Positions 24,816 to 33,533 are shown, counted from the stretch's first letter. The stretch: DNA of 39,869 nucleotides from Firmicutes bacterium UBA4881 (GCA_002399235.1 DHDH01000016.1:73864-113732), one strand, 5' to 3'. Notes: a model not told the origin generated them from the letters alone. Numbers and translations are program-made.

Positions 24816-25823
24816 TTGGATTTATTTAGTCTCACCAAAAAAGAGCTCGAAGAGTATATGGTCGAACACAATCAGAAGAAGTTCCGTGGTAAGCAGCTTC
24901 TTGATTGGGTATATAAAAAAGGTGTTCTGAATAACGAAAAAATGAGTAACTTACCAGATGATTTAAAGACTAAAGGAGCTCTAGGTCTCAATATTTTACC
25001 CTTAAAAGAAAAACTGATACAAAAGTCTTTAGATGGGACTATGAAAGTACTTCTAGAACTTAGCGATGGTGAGCTGGTAGAAAGTGTTTATATACCAGAA
25101 AACGATAGAGCTACTGTGTGTTTTTCGTCACAGGTTGGTTGTACAATGGGTTGCTCATTTTGTGCTACTGGCCAAAGTGGTTTTAGCCGTAATTTAACTG
25201 CTGGAGAAATTGTTGGACAATTATATTTTTGGCGTCATATAAAAGGATTACCAGTTACCAATGCTGTTGCTATGGGTCAGGGAGAACCTTTCCATAATTG
25301 GGATAATTTTAAAAAAGCAATAAATATAATCAACGATCCGGACTGCTTTAATCTAGGCGCTAGACACTTGACAGTATCAACTTGTGGTATTGTTCCAGGT
25401 ATACTCGCTTTAGCCAAAGAACCTTGGCAGATTAACTTGTCTATTTCATTACATGCTCCTTCAGACGAATTGCGGTCCCAGATTATGCCCATAAATAGAA
25501 GATTTCCCCTAAAGGAGTTAATACAAGCGGTAGAGGAATATATAAGGGTAACTAATAGAAGAGTTACTTTTGAATATACTGTAATACCTAATTTTAATGA
25601 CGGTGAAATGAATGCTGCTTTGCTAGTAGCTCTATTAAAAAATAAGCTTGTCCATGTAAATGTCATCCCGGTTAATCCTTTGATAGGCCAAGGAGCGAGT
25701 TTTAAGGATGCTGAAGAGTTTGCAAGGCTGCTGCAAGGTAAGCTAAATGTTACAGTAAGACGTTCAAGGGGTGCGGATATCGATGCAGCCTGTGGTCAGC
25801 TAAAAAGAAAAGTGTTAGATTAA
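24816..25823 (+). CDS. rlmN: 23S rRNA (adenine-2503-C2)-methyltransferase RlmN
   Basis: Radical SAM enzyme that methylates A2503 of 23S rRNA and A37 of some tRNAs. The 335 residues have the CxxxCxxC cluster in QVGCTMGCSFCATGQSGF (about residues 105-122), the GQGEPFHNWDNF motif, SISLHAPSDELR and the C-terminal SRGADIDAACGQL, whose cysteine is the mechanistic methyl-transfer residue. The predicted start is TTG 24816 with AGGGGG (24803-24808) 7 bases upstream. It is the first gene of the conserved rlmN-prpC-prkC-rsgA-rpe order. Only 25 bases separate its start from that of the divergent minus-strand gene. Confidence 0.95.
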   Translation: MDLFSLTKKELEEYMVEHNQKKFRGKQLLDWVYKKGVLNNEKMSNLPDDLKTKGALGLNILPLKEKLIQKSLDGTMKVLLELSDGELVESVYIPENDRATVCFSSQVGCTMGCSFCATGQSGFSRNLTAGEIVGQLYFWRHIKGLPVTNAVAMGQGEPFHNWDNFKKAINIINDPDCFNLGARHLTVSTCGIVPGILALAKEPWQINLSISLHAPSDELRSQIMPINRRFPLKELIQAVEEYIRVTNRRVTFEYTVIPNFNDGEMNAALLVALLKNKLVHVNVIPVNPLIGQGASFKDAEEFARLLQGKLNVTVRRSRGADIDAACGQLKRKVLD

Positions 25824-25830
25824 AAGGCTG

Positions 25831-26532
25831 GTGGATGAGGTGCAGGTTGTAGCTAAAAGTGAAAAAGGATTAGTACGTAAAGTTAATGAAGACCGTTTTA
25901 TTGCTACAGAGAATCTTTTAGCTGTAGCAGATGGCATGGGTGGACATCTTGCTGGTGAAGTAGCTGCACAAATTGCCATTGATGTTATTAACGATCTTAG
26001 TTATAGTGACAAAATGTTAAATTTATTGAATCAAGCGTTCCAAAAGGCTAATCAGCTTATTTTTGAAAATGGTAAAAACAATAAAGAACAAGAAGGCATG
26101 GGGACAACTCTAACAACAATTGTTGTAGATAGCAATAAAGCCTATCTAGCACACGTTGGTGACAGTAGAGGCTATCTGATTCGAAATACAGAAGTAACTC
26201 AACTCACAGAAGATCATTCATATGTCAATCAATTAGTAGCGATGGGAACAATATCTTTGGAGGAAGCTGAAAAACATCCTCAGCGCAATATTTTACTCAG
26301 GGTTTTGGGTATAGATAAGGAAGTTGAGGTTGATCAAAATGTAATTGATCTCCTTAAAGGAGATCGATTATTAGTTGCTAGTGATGGTTTATTTACTGAT
26401 GTACCCCGTAATGATATTGAGGAGATTTTAAAAAGTGGTTTGGGGTTAACCGAACTAGCAGATAAACTAATTGATGTTGCCTTAGCTAAGGGTGGCAGAG
26501 ATAATATTACCGTAGTTATTGGTGAGGTCTAG
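25831..26532 (+). CDS. prpC: PP2C-family serine/threonine phosphatase (PrpC/Stp)
   Basis: Cytoplasmic metal-dependent phosphatase that reverses phosphorylation by the adjacent PASTA kinase. The 233 residues carry the PP2C metal-binding motifs: VRKVNEDRF (Asp near residue 21), VADGMGGHLAGE (near 35), HVGDSRGYL, LLVASDGLF and the final GGRDNITVVI. The start is GTG 25831, 7 bases after rlmN; a GTG three codons later is possible because several G-rich stretches could serve as the ribosome site. The gene ends 14 bases before the kinase start. Confidence 0.94.
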   Translation: MDEVQVVAKSEKGLVRKVNEDRFIATENLLAVADGMGGHLAGEVAAQIAIDVINDLSYSDKMLNLLNQAFQKANQLIFENGKNNKEQEGMGTTLTTIVVDSNKAYLAHVGDSRGYLIRNTEVTQLTEDHSYVNQLVAMGTISLEEAEKHPQRNILLRVLGIDKEVEVDQNVIDLLKGDRLLVASDGLFTDVPRNDIEEILKSGLGLTELADKLIDVALAKGGRDNITVVIGEV

Positions 26533-26546
26533 AAGGAGTGATCCTC

Positions 26547-28550
26547 TTGATTGGAGAGAGCTTAGGAAATCGATATGAAATAAAGAAACTCATTGGCGAA
26601 GGTGGCATGGCTTTAGTCTATTTAGCCGAAGATCGTCTTTTAGACAGACCAGTAGCTATAAAAGTTCTTCGTCCTGAATACTCTTCGGATCAGGAGTTTG
26701 TAGAGAGATTTCAAAGGGAAGCTAAATCCTCAGCCAAACTTTGCCACCCGAATATAGTTAACATATATGATGTAGGACAAACTGGTAATACTTATTATAT
26801 AGTTATGGAATATGTAGAAGGAATTAGTCTTAAGGATTTAATTAAAAGCGAAGGTATGTTACCCGTAGATCTAAGCTTAAAAATTGCTATCCAAATCAGT
26901 TCTGCTTTACAACATGCCCATAATAACCTAATTGTCCATAGAGATATTAAACCCCATAATATAATGATTACAAATGATTATCGGGTTAAAGTGATGGATT
27001 TTGGTATAGCTAGAGCGATTAGTGCAGCGTCTATTACTAGGACAGGTGTGGTTTTAGGTTCAGTACATTATTTTTCTCCCGAACAAGCCACTGGAAAAGA
27101 AGTTACCAAAGCATCAGATATCTATTCTTTAGGTATCGTTCTTTATGAAATGCTTAGTGGTAAGGTCCCTTTTGATGCTGATACTCCGGTAGGTATAGCT
27201 TACCAACATGCGCAAGCAGAAATTCCACCACTAGTAGAAAAAAGACCAGATTTGCCTAAATCAGTAATTGATATTGTGAACAAAGCACTAGCTAAGGATC
27301 CAAGAGAACGTTTTAATTCTGCTTCTAGTATGGAAGAACAGTTAAAAAAAGCACTCGAATTGACCCCAAAAGTTCAGAAAGCTGCTTTTACTAAGGTAAA
27401 AGCAAAAGATAGTGATCTGGCAAATAGTGAGAAGACTAACAACAGCGATTCAACCATGATCTTTTCTCATACTAAAGCATTTGCCAGCAGTGAAAGGGAT
27501 AACGCTAGTATGAGTAAAAAAGACAATAAAGATTCTCCTAAAAAGACATTAACGGTAACATTAGTTCTAATAGGTTTGTTGGTATTAGTGCCAGCATATC
27601 TCTTTTTGAAAGTATCGGCTTTTTTAAATGTACCTGAGGTTGAAGTGCCAAGTATTACTGGCTTAAGTCAGGATGCAGCAGAAAAAATGCTCGGTACAAA
27701 AAAATTGGGTTTAGAAATTGATGACGAAGTTTATAATAGCGAAATGCCTAAGGGCTATATCATTAGCCAAAATCCAGATGCCGGTCGCTTAGTAAAAGAA
27801 AAACGTGCAGTTAAAGTTATTCTTTCTAAAGGTCCAGACTTGATTATGGTACCTGATCTGATGGGCAAAGATATTAGAAGTGGTCAAGTTGAACTAGAGA
27901 AAGCTGCCTTGGAAGTTGGGGAGCGAGAATATGTGGAGACTGAAGAATATTTACCTGGTGTGATCATTAGCCAAAGTCCCGAGGTTGGTGAAGAAGTCGA
28001 AAAAGGTAGCAAAATCAATGTTCAGATCAGTAAAGCGCCATTAACTAGAACTTTCCTTATGCCCGATTTAGTGAGACAGACTCGCTTAGAAGCGGAACTA
28101 ACTCTTAATCGTTATGGGCTACACTTAGGAGAGGTTTATCCTCAGTATGATAATAACTTACCAGCAGGATATGTAATCGATCATAACCCTGCCCCTGGTT
28201 CGGAGATAGTTGAAGGCACAATTGTCGACTTAACAGTTAGTGCTAGAGATGATTCATCTAATAACAATATCTATCCTAAAAATGATGATCCTACAAACAC
28301 CAAGCCACAGATTCGAGGAAGAAAAGAAAGCGAAGTTAGACTGTTTTTAATTCGCTCAGGTTTAGTACGAATCGTGGTTATTGATGAAACTGGTTCACAT
28401 GAGGTGTATAGGAAAGAACATCGCGATGGTGATTTTATTAAACAGACTGTTAGTGGCATTGGTGTCAATGGCGAAAGTGATGTTTATGTTCAAGTTTGGT
28501 TGGGCACAGAAATTCAGAAAGAAACAGTGTTATTAGATGTAACTCAATAA
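26547..28550 (+). CDS. prkC: PASTA-domain serine/threonine protein kinase PrkC
   Basis: Membrane receptor kinase that senses muropeptides or lipid II and controls growth, wall synthesis and spore germination in relatives. The 667 residues start with the kinase: GEGGMALVY, VAIKVL (Lys39), HRDIKPHN (Asp133) and MDFGIARA (Asp151). A Lys/Ser-rich juxtamembrane stretch follows, one transmembrane helix (about 335-356), three PASTA domains from about residue 364, and a C-terminal Ig-like extracellular part, as in B. subtilis PrkC. TTG 26547 is chosen because AAGGAG (26533-26538) lies 8 bases upstream and overlaps the GTG at 26538. The pair with prpC is a classic kinase-phosphatase module. Confidence 0.95.
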   Translation: MIGESLGNRYEIKKLIGEGGMALVYLAEDRLLDRPVAIKVLRPEYSSDQEFVERFQREAKSSAKLCHPNIVNIYDVGQTGNTYYIVMEYVEGISLKDLIKSEGMLPVDLSLKIAIQISSALQHAHNNLIVHRDIKPHNIMITNDYRVKVMDFGIARAISAASITRTGVVLGSVHYFSPEQATGKEVTKASDIYSLGIVLYEMLSGKVPFDADTPVGIAYQHAQAEIPPLVEKRPDLPKSVIDIVNKALAKDPRERFNSASSMEEQLKKALELTPKVQKAAFTKVKAKDSDLANSEKTNNSDSTMIFSHTKAFASSERDNASMSKKDNKDSPKKTLTVTLVLIGLLVLVPAYLFLKVSAFLNVPEVEVPSITGLSQDAAEKMLGTKKLGLEIDDEVYNSEMPKGYIISQNPDAGRLVKEKRAVKVILSKGPDLIMVPDLMGKDIRSGQVELEKAALEVGEREYVETEEYLPGVIISQSPEVGEEVEKGSKINVQISKAPLTRTFLMPDLVRQTRLEAELTLNRYGLHLGEVYPQYDNNLPAGYVIDHNPAPGSEIVEGTIVDLTVSARDDSSNNNIYPKNDDPTNTKPQIRGRKESEVRLFLIRSGLVRIVVIDETGSHEVYRKEHRDGDFIKQTVSGIGVNGESDVYVQVWLGTEIQKETVLLDVTQ

Positions 28551-28569
28551 GAACCAATAAAACTTAAAA

Positions 28570-28626
28570 ATAGCAATGAAACATGAGTTTAGTGGTTACT
28601 ATTAGCACTAAACTCATGTTAGCTAT
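28570..28626. repeat. Long perfect hairpin between prkC and rsgA
   Basis: AACATGAGTTTAGTG (28580-28594) is a perfect 15-base complement of CACTAAACTCATGTT (28606-28620), with an 11-base loop. The stem extends by ATAGC (28570-28574) and GCTAT (28622-28626) around a bulge. No T-run follows, so Rho-independent termination is doubtful. It fills most of the 155-base gap after prkC. It could block transcription, stabilise mRNA ends or be an operator. Confidence 0.75.
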
Positions 28627-28705
28627 AGATAACTTTTAGAGAGCTTATACTTACTCGTTTGTAGCCAAGTTTTGAGGAAGATAGTTTTGAAAAAGGAGGT
28701 AGTTT

Positions 28706-29533
28706 ATGGAAGGGGTAGTAGTCAGAATACTAGCTGGAGTGTTCACTGTAAATACTGTAGAAGGTCTTTACGATTGCAGTGTACGTGGAAAACTTAAGCT
28801 TGAAGATATTCCTGTAGTTGGCGACAATGTTATAGTAGAGAAAACAGCTACAGAAGCAGTTATCATAAGCATTTTGCCAAGACGTAATATCCTAGAAAGA
28901 CCCAAAATAGCTAATGTTGACCAGATGTTTATATTTATGGCAGCTACTGCTCCGGATCCTAATAATTATCTTATTGATCGTTTAACTGTCTTAGGTGAGT
29001 ATTGGCAACTAGGTTTAATAATTGGTTTTAATAAAATTGATCTTAAAAAGAATGAACTAGCCGATATTTATCGCCGGTTAGGGTATGAAGTGTTAGAATT
29101 TAGTTTGGCTAAAGACGAGAATCTTGATGTAATAAATGAACTGTTAAAAGATAAAATTACTGTTTTAGCAGGTCCTTCTGGTTCTGGCAAAACAACTCTT
29201 GTTAATCATCTTGTTGGCGATATAAGAAGAACTGGTGATGTTAGCGAAAAGAGCAAAAGGGGTAAACATACTACAAGAGTTGTTGAACTTATCAAACTAC
29301 CATCCGGTGGTTTTATCGCAGATACTCCTGGCTTCTCAAGGTTAGATGTTTTCTTAGATAATCCCCAAAAATTAGCCAGTTGCTTTCGAGAAACCCAAAA
29401 CTCAAGTTGTTATTTTCAAAATTGTCGTCACTTAAAAGAGCCAGGATGTAGTGTAAGAGAGAAGATGAGTCCCGAGAGATATGAAAGCTATAAGCAATTG
29501 CTCCAAGAGATTGAGGAGATGAGACCATGGTAG
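28706..29533 (+). CDS. rsgA: Ribosome small-subunit-dependent GTPase RsgA
   Basis: Circularly permuted GTPase that assists late 30S maturation. The 275 residues start with an OB-fold (VRILAGVFTVNTVEGLYDC). The permuted G motifs follow in order: FNKIDL (G4, about residue 108), GPSGSGKTTLVNHL (G1, about 155) and DTPGFSRLD (G3). The C-terminal zinc knuckle has C-x5-C-x-H spacing in CYFQNCRH and a later Cys in PGCSV. AAGGAGGT (28692-28699) precedes ATG. It is coupled to rpe by a 7-base overlap, as in many Bacillota. Confidence 0.95.
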   Translation: MEGVVVRILAGVFTVNTVEGLYDCSVRGKLKLEDIPVVGDNVIVEKTATEAVIISILPRRNILERPKIANVDQMFIFMAATAPDPNNYLIDRLTVLGEYWQLGLIIGFNKIDLKKNELADIYRRLGYEVLEFSLAKDENLDVINELLKDKITVLAGPSGSGKTTLVNHLVGDIRRTGDVSEKSKRGKHTTRVVELIKLPSGGFIADTPGFSRLDVFLDNPQKLASCFRETQNSSCYFQNCRHLKEPGCSVREKMSPERYESYKQLLQEIEEMRPW

Positions 29534-30237
29534 TAAGACTAACCACTCAACTAAATAAACTAGGTTCGAAAGATGTTGAAAAGCCCTTAATAGCACCTTC
29601 ATTATTAGCTGCAGATTTTGCTGATCTAAAAAATGAATTGCAAAGAGTGAGTGGTGCAGACCTTTTACATCTGGATATAATGGATGGTTTGTTTGTACCT
29701 AATATTTCTTTTGGTAGTCCAGTTGTGAAGGCTATTTGCCAAAACACTGAACTTCCTCTCGACATACATTTGATGATTAAAGAACCAGAAAGATATCTTC
29801 AAGAATATGCTAAATTAAAAGCACAAGCTATCACTGTACATTTTGAAGCTGGTGGCCATTTACATCGAACTCTAATAAAAATAAAAGAGTTGGGAGCTTT
29901 AGCAGGTTTAGCTATAAATCCAGGTACAGCTTTTGAAAGTATAGTAGCTTTGTTACCTTTTGTGGATCTAGTTTTAGTAATGAGTGTTGACCCAGGTTAT
30001 GGAGGGCAAAGCTTTATACCAGAAGTACTTCCAAAAATTAGAATGCTTGACCGTTACAGAGTAAAAGAAGCTAAGCACTTTTTTATTTCTGTAGATGGTG
30101 GTATTAACGAAAAGAATGCTGGTGTGATAGTTCAAGCTGGTGCCGATATTTTAGTTGCTGGTTCAGCCGTTTTTGGGGCAACAGATGCTTTAGACGCTAT
30201 TTATAAACTAAGAAATGCAGGTAAATCAAGATTGTAG
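29527..30237 (+). CDS. rpe: Ribulose-phosphate 3-epimerase Rpe
   Basis: Cytosolic TIM-barrel enzyme interconverting D-ribulose 5-phosphate and D-xylulose 5-phosphate in the pentose phosphate pathway. The 236 residues show APSLLAADFADL, LDIMDGLFVPNISFG, DIHLMIKEPE, MSVDPGYGGQSF and the catalytic SVDGGINEKNA, with phosphate loop VAGSAVFGA. The N terminus carries about 20 residues before the usual start (LIAPSLLAADF). No alternative start codon is seen inside that extension, so it appears real. ATG 29527 overlaps the rsgA stop by 7 bases. Confidence 0.95.
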   Translation: MVVRLTTQLNKLGSKDVEKPLIAPSLLAADFADLKNELQRVSGADLLHLDIMDGLFVPNISFGSPVVKAICQNTELPLDIHLMIKEPERYLQEYAKLKAQAITVHFEAGGHLHRTLIKIKELGALAGLAINPGTAFESIVALLPFVDLVLVMSVDPGYGGQSFIPEVLPKIRMLDRYRVKEAKHFFISVDGGINEKNAGVIVQAGADILVAGSAVFGATDALDAIYKLRNAGKSRL

Positions 30238-30248
30238 GAGGCATTAAA

Positions 30249-31394
30249 ATGCGTTATAGATTACGTGGTGCTGTTGTTTTAACTGAAACAGGTAGGGAGA
30301 AAGTGGATGTTTTGGTAGATGAAGGCCGGATTGCTGCTTTAGGTAAAGTTAATGCAGTTAATGCTGAAGATATTGACTTGAGCTCTCTAACCATTCTACC
30401 AGGTTTTATTGATATGCATCTCCATGGAGCAGGTGGTGCCGATACCATGGAAGCAACTTACAAAGCATTAAATACTGTTGCTTTTACTCATGCCAAACAT
30501 GGTACTACTGCTATGGTACCAGCTACTGTAGCTGCAACTAATGACGAACTTTTAGCAGTAGGTAAGGCGATTAAGACAGCTGTAGAGAAGGGAACAGATG
30601 GAGCAAAAGTGTTAGGCCTGCATGTTGAGGGGCCTTATATGAATGTAGAGTGTTTAGGAGCTCATAGAAAAGAGTGTGTACGTAAAGCATCTGTAGCGGA
30701 AACCGAAGCTTTGTGGGAAACCTCAGGTGGTAATATTAAAGTAATGACTTTAGCTCCTGAAATAGATGGTGCTTTAGAGTTAATTGGTTATTTACGTAGT
30801 ATCGGTGTTGTGCCAAGCTTAGGGCATACAATGGCGACTGTGGAGCAGTTTGAAAGAGGTGTAGCAGCTGGCGCTTTGCACACTACACATCTTTTTAATG
30901 CGATGAGGCCATTTCACCACCGTGAACCGGGTATTATTGGAGCCACGTTAACAGATAGACGTGTTTCTTCTGAGGTTATAGCTGATGGAATACACGTAAA
31001 CCCAGTTGCTTTAAAACTGTTTTATCAAAGTAAAGGACCAGATAAAGCTATACTTGTTACCGATTCAATGCAAGCTGTTGATCTTCCTGAAGGTCAGTAT
31101 GAGTTAGGTGGATTAGAGGTTTTTGTTAAAGATGGTAGTGCTAGATTAGCGAATGGTACTCTGGCTGGATCTACTCTTACAATGGAAAGAGCTGTCAAAA
31201 ACATGATTAAACTAGCTGGAGCTAGTTTAGAAGATGCTAGCCAAATGGCTAGTCTAAACCCGGCGAAACTATTAGGTCTCGCGTATCGCAAAGGTAGTAT
31301 TGCCTTAGGGAAAGATGCAGACTTAGTAGCAGTGGATGAAGACTTTAAGGTTAAGTTAACAATGGTTGAAGGTAGAGTAGTTTATAAAGCATAA
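30249..31394 (+). CDS. nagA: N-acetylglucosamine-6-phosphate deacetylase NagA
   Basis: Cytosolic metallo-hydrolase that deacetylates GlcNAc-6-P, feeding amino-sugar recycling from cell wall or chitin. The 381 residues have the metal motif GFIDMHLHGAGG near residue 55, HVEGPYMN with the metal-binding Glu, SLGHTMAT, HTTHLFNAMRPFHHREPG and the catalytic Asp in LVTDSMQAVD near residue 269. GGAGG (30237-30241) is 7 bases before ATG. It follows rpe closely and ends the rlmN-to-nagA run at a strong terminator. No nagB or transporter is adjacent. Confidence 0.95.
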   Translation: MRYRLRGAVVLTETGREKVDVLVDEGRIAALGKVNAVNAEDIDLSSLTILPGFIDMHLHGAGGADTMEATYKALNTVAFTHAKHGTTAMVPATVAATNDELLAVGKAIKTAVEKGTDGAKVLGLHVEGPYMNVECLGAHRKECVRKASVAETEALWETSGGNIKVMTLAPEIDGALELIGYLRSIGVVPSLGHTMATVEQFERGVAAGALHTTHLFNAMRPFHHREPGIIGATLTDRRVSSEVIADGIHVNPVALKLFYQSKGPDKAILVTDSMQAVDLPEGQYELGGLEVFVKDGSARLANGTLAGSTLTMERAVKNMIKLAGASLEDASQMASLNPAKLLGLAYRKGSIALGKDADLVAVDEDFKVKLTMVEGRVVYKA

Positions 31395-31420
31395 TTTTAC
31401 TATTTAAAAATATACAGATT

Positions 31421-31460
31421 AACGAGAAGTGCTTAGGCTTACTAGGACTTCTCGTTTTTT
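31421..31460 (+). terminator. Intrinsic terminator after nagA
   Basis: AACGAGAAGT (31421-31430) is a perfect complement of ACTTCTCGTT (31447-31456), and the T-run reaches 31460. It ends the rlmN-nagA run. Confidence 0.92.
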
Positions 31461-31726
31461 GATTAATTGTTTACTACCTAGTTGTGAATTTTAATTATAT
31501 GAATGTTTTAGCTACTCATGGGAAATAATTGGGGGTTAAAGATAAAAATAAATTTACATAATGGATAAACTAATTTAGCAAAAAAGGCGCTATCATCTTT
31601 AATGAGATAAAAGGAAAAAATGCTTAACTAGAGAAAATTAAAAAGGTAAGACAAGATTTGCTAGATATACCCAAAGTTGGGGATTTAAAGAAGGGTTCTA
31701 GCAAGAAAACAGGGGGGACGAAATAG
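31461..31726. other. AT-rich intergenic region before the solute-binding protein gene
   Basis: With the nagA terminator, this makes a 332-base gap. A weak sigma-A-like promoter may be present: TTGTTT (31467-31472), 17 bases, TTTAAT (31490-31495). The last 90 bases upstream of the start read as an open stretch (DIPKVGDLKKGSSKK) but with no supported start codon and a stop directly before the next gene. I see no RNA gene here. Confidence 0.4.
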
Positions 31727-33031
31727 ATGCGAAAGGTTTGCAAATTAGTCTTTGTTGTTCTTTTTGTGTTTATTTTAGGAAGTTTGTCTTTGGCTGCTAA
31801 TAAACCAGTTACCTTAAAAATATGGTTTACCGAAGGCAACGAACAGTTCCAGATTATCAAAGATCTTGTTGATGAATACTTTACACCTAAAACCGGTATC
31901 AGTGTTGAAGGAAGTATCATGACTTATGATGACCTCTGGAACAAGGGTCTTTTGGCCATGGCTTCGGGAGATACTCCTGATGTAGCTAGTTTTGGTTCGG
32001 AATGGCCGGCTGAATTTGGTGTACGTGGCGGCTTAATTGATCTTAAAAAGGAGTTCGGTAAAGAATTTGATCAATTAATAGCTAAGGTTTTTCCTAATCA
32101 AATGCGAGCAGTAGAATTTATGGGTGCTTATTATGGTATACCTGTCCGTTTTGGTTTTGCTATAGCTTATTATAGGACAGACATTTTCAACCAAAATGGT
32201 TGGGAATATCCAAAGACTTGGGAGGACGCTAAAAAGCTGCTTCCCAAAATGGCTGCTAAAAAGATGACAATAGGTGGTCCAGACTGGTATATCCAGCCTA
32301 AATGGCCTACAATTATGCAGTTTGTCTGGCAACATGGTGGTGAAGAAATTAAGGCAGACCATCTTCATTCAGGCTTAGACGAGCCTAATGCAATTAAAGG
32401 GTTTAAAACATTAGTTGAGTTATATAAAGATTATAAGATTCCTCAAGCAGATACACCTATACAGGCATTTTCTACTGGCGAAATGCCATTAATGATAGCT
32501 GGTAACTGGCGGTATAGTGCTCTTCAAGGTGCGTTTCCTCAAATTAATAATAAATGGAAGATGGAGCTTTTACCTGGTGCAATAGTAGATGGAAAATTAA
32601 ATCGTAGTGCTTATAATGGTGGAGTTCCCTTAGGTATTTTTACCAACTCAAAGTATAAAAAGGAATCTTGGGAATTTATTAAGTGGTTCTTTAGTGAAGA
32701 GATTCAGACTGAGTACTCAAACCGTGTCTTGCAAAAGTTACCGCATTACTTTTTCTTTTCAGCTAATATGGATGCAGCAGCTAAATCGCCTTTCCCTGCA
32801 GAAGATGTGAAGGTACTCTTTGCTCAAGCTGAGCAATCAATAGCTCCTCGAGCAGGCTTAGGTGCTACAATTGTTTGCCGTAGATTTATGGATAACGCAA
32901 TTATGCGTTGTATTTTGCAAGGAGAAGATCCTGAAGTTTCTATTAAAAAAGCAGCCAAAGAATCTAATGATGAATTACAACGCAAGTTCAAAGAGTTTAA
33001 ACGCTTTGTTGATGCAAATTTGAAAAAATAA
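31727..33031 (+). CDS. Extracellular solute-binding protein, ABC sugar family 1, without lipobox
   Basis: Secreted periplasmic-type binding protein of the MalE/UgpB-like family. The 434 residues have a signal peptide (about 1-23, ending SLSLAANK), then TLKIWFTEGNEQF, ASGDTPDVASFGSEW, YYGIPVRFGFAIAYYRTDIF and MPLMIAGNWRYSAL, all typical of family 1. No cysteine lies at the cleavage site, so it is not a lipoprotein, unlike most binding proteins of monoderm Bacillota. No permease or ATPase genes are next to it and it sits between two terminators, so it is a solitary unit. The substrate cannot be told. GGGGGG (31711-31716) is 10 bases before ATG. Confidence 0.88.
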   Translation: MRKVCKLVFVVLFVFILGSLSLAANKPVTLKIWFTEGNEQFQIIKDLVDEYFTPKTGISVEGSIMTYDDLWNKGLLAMASGDTPDVASFGSEWPAEFGVRGGLIDLKKEFGKEFDQLIAKVFPNQMRAVEFMGAYYGIPVRFGFAIAYYRTDIFNQNGWEYPKTWEDAKKLLPKMAAKKMTIGGPDWYIQPKWPTIMQFVWQHGGEEIKADHLHSGLDEPNAIKGFKTLVELYKDYKIPQADTPIQAFSTGEMPLMIAGNWRYSALQGAFPQINNKWKMELLPGAIVDGKLNRSAYNGGVPLGIFTNSKYKKESWEFIKWFFSEEIQTEYSNRVLQKLPHYFFFSANMDAAAKSPFPAEDVKVLFAQAEQSIAPRAGLGATIVCRRFMDNAIMRCILQGEDPEVSIKKAAKESNDELQRKFKEFKRFVDANLKK

Positions 33032-33033
33032 TT

Positions 33034-33066
33034 AAAGATAGCTGCCTTTAGGCAGCTATCTTTATA
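33034..33066 (+). terminator. Terminator hairpin after the solute-binding protein gene
   Basis: AAAGATAGCTGCC (33034-33046) is a perfect 13-base complement of GGCAGCTATCTTT (33051-33063), loop TTTA. The tail is short (TTTATAT), but the stem is strong and sits 3 bases after the stop. Confidence 0.85.
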
Positions 33067-33356
33067 TCGAAAAAAGCAAACAAGCTTCTTTTGTTATCTT
33101 ATCATCATAAGATGCAATAGTTGATTTTTAACTGTTACTCTGACAAAGGTAAACTATTAGCAAGGCTACCAGGAAACTATATCATTAATGGTTGATAAAA
33201 ACAATGTAATATAAAACCTAAAAATAGGTAAAAATACGTAAATGTTATACACTATTTACATGTTATTAATAATTTAAAAAGAGTATTATAAAGTTACAAC
33301 AAGTTAAGGGGAAGACTGCAGTAATGTTGGGTTATTGAAGAAAAAGGAAGTTGGGG
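33067..33356 (+). promoter_or_regulatory. Long AT-rich leader upstream of the Tad pilus locus
   Basis: Nearly 290 bases without a gene precede the first pilin. A TATTAT (33284-33289) about 68 bases before the start could be a -10 element, but its -35 is poor. Upstream, 33116-33180 has self-complementary pieces (AATAGTT at 33116-33122 with AACTATT at 33152-33158; GGTA with TACC flanking it), so a structured RNA is possible. I could not match a known riboswitch consensus. The length and position make it the likely control region for pilus expression. Confidence 0.4.
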
Positions 33357-33533
33357 GTGAGTGGCTGGGATAAAATTATCACAGACGAAAAGGGTAGCGT
33401 TCTAGTGGAGTATGGTTTATCTCTATTAGTGCTATTTACAGCAACAATGTTCGCTTTTTTTTTAGTTAAAAAAGGCATCTATCTCTGGCATAGGAGTAGA
33501 ATGCTAACGATATTGTTGAGTTGTAAAATATAG
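33357..33533 (+). CDS. flp: Flp-type prepilin 1
   Basis: A 58-residue class III prepilin of the Tad (tight adherence) system. After a short leader (WDKIITDEKG) comes the peptidase site G followed by SVLVEYG, with Glu at +5 and Tyr at +6, the Flp signature, then a hydrophobic helix (LSLLVLFTATMFAFFLV). The tail KKGIYLWHRSRMLTILLSCK is longer and more basic than usual and ends near a cysteine, so it may be a minor or tip pilin. GTG 33357 is preferred because AAGGAAG lies 6 bases upstream; a TTG at 33351 is possible. Confidence 0.75.
   Translation: MSGWDKIITDEKGSVLVEYGLSLLVLFTATMFAFFLVKKGIYLWHRSRMLTILLSCKI

Noticed and set aside
25277..25666. 129-codon minus-strand frame opposite rlmN
   Set aside because: It is fully contained in rlmN, without a start signal or recognisable domain.
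31639..31726. Open stretch reading LEKIKKVRQDLLDIPK and onward before the solute-binding protein gene
   Set aside because: It follows a stop codon, has no supported start and ends in TAG directly before the ATG. At most a remnant; too short to call.
33140..33180. Possible cyclic-di-GMP-I riboswitch core (GGTAAAC and GGCTACC)
   Set aside because: The GACGCAAAGC block and the P1b hairpin of the consensus are missing, so I do not call it.
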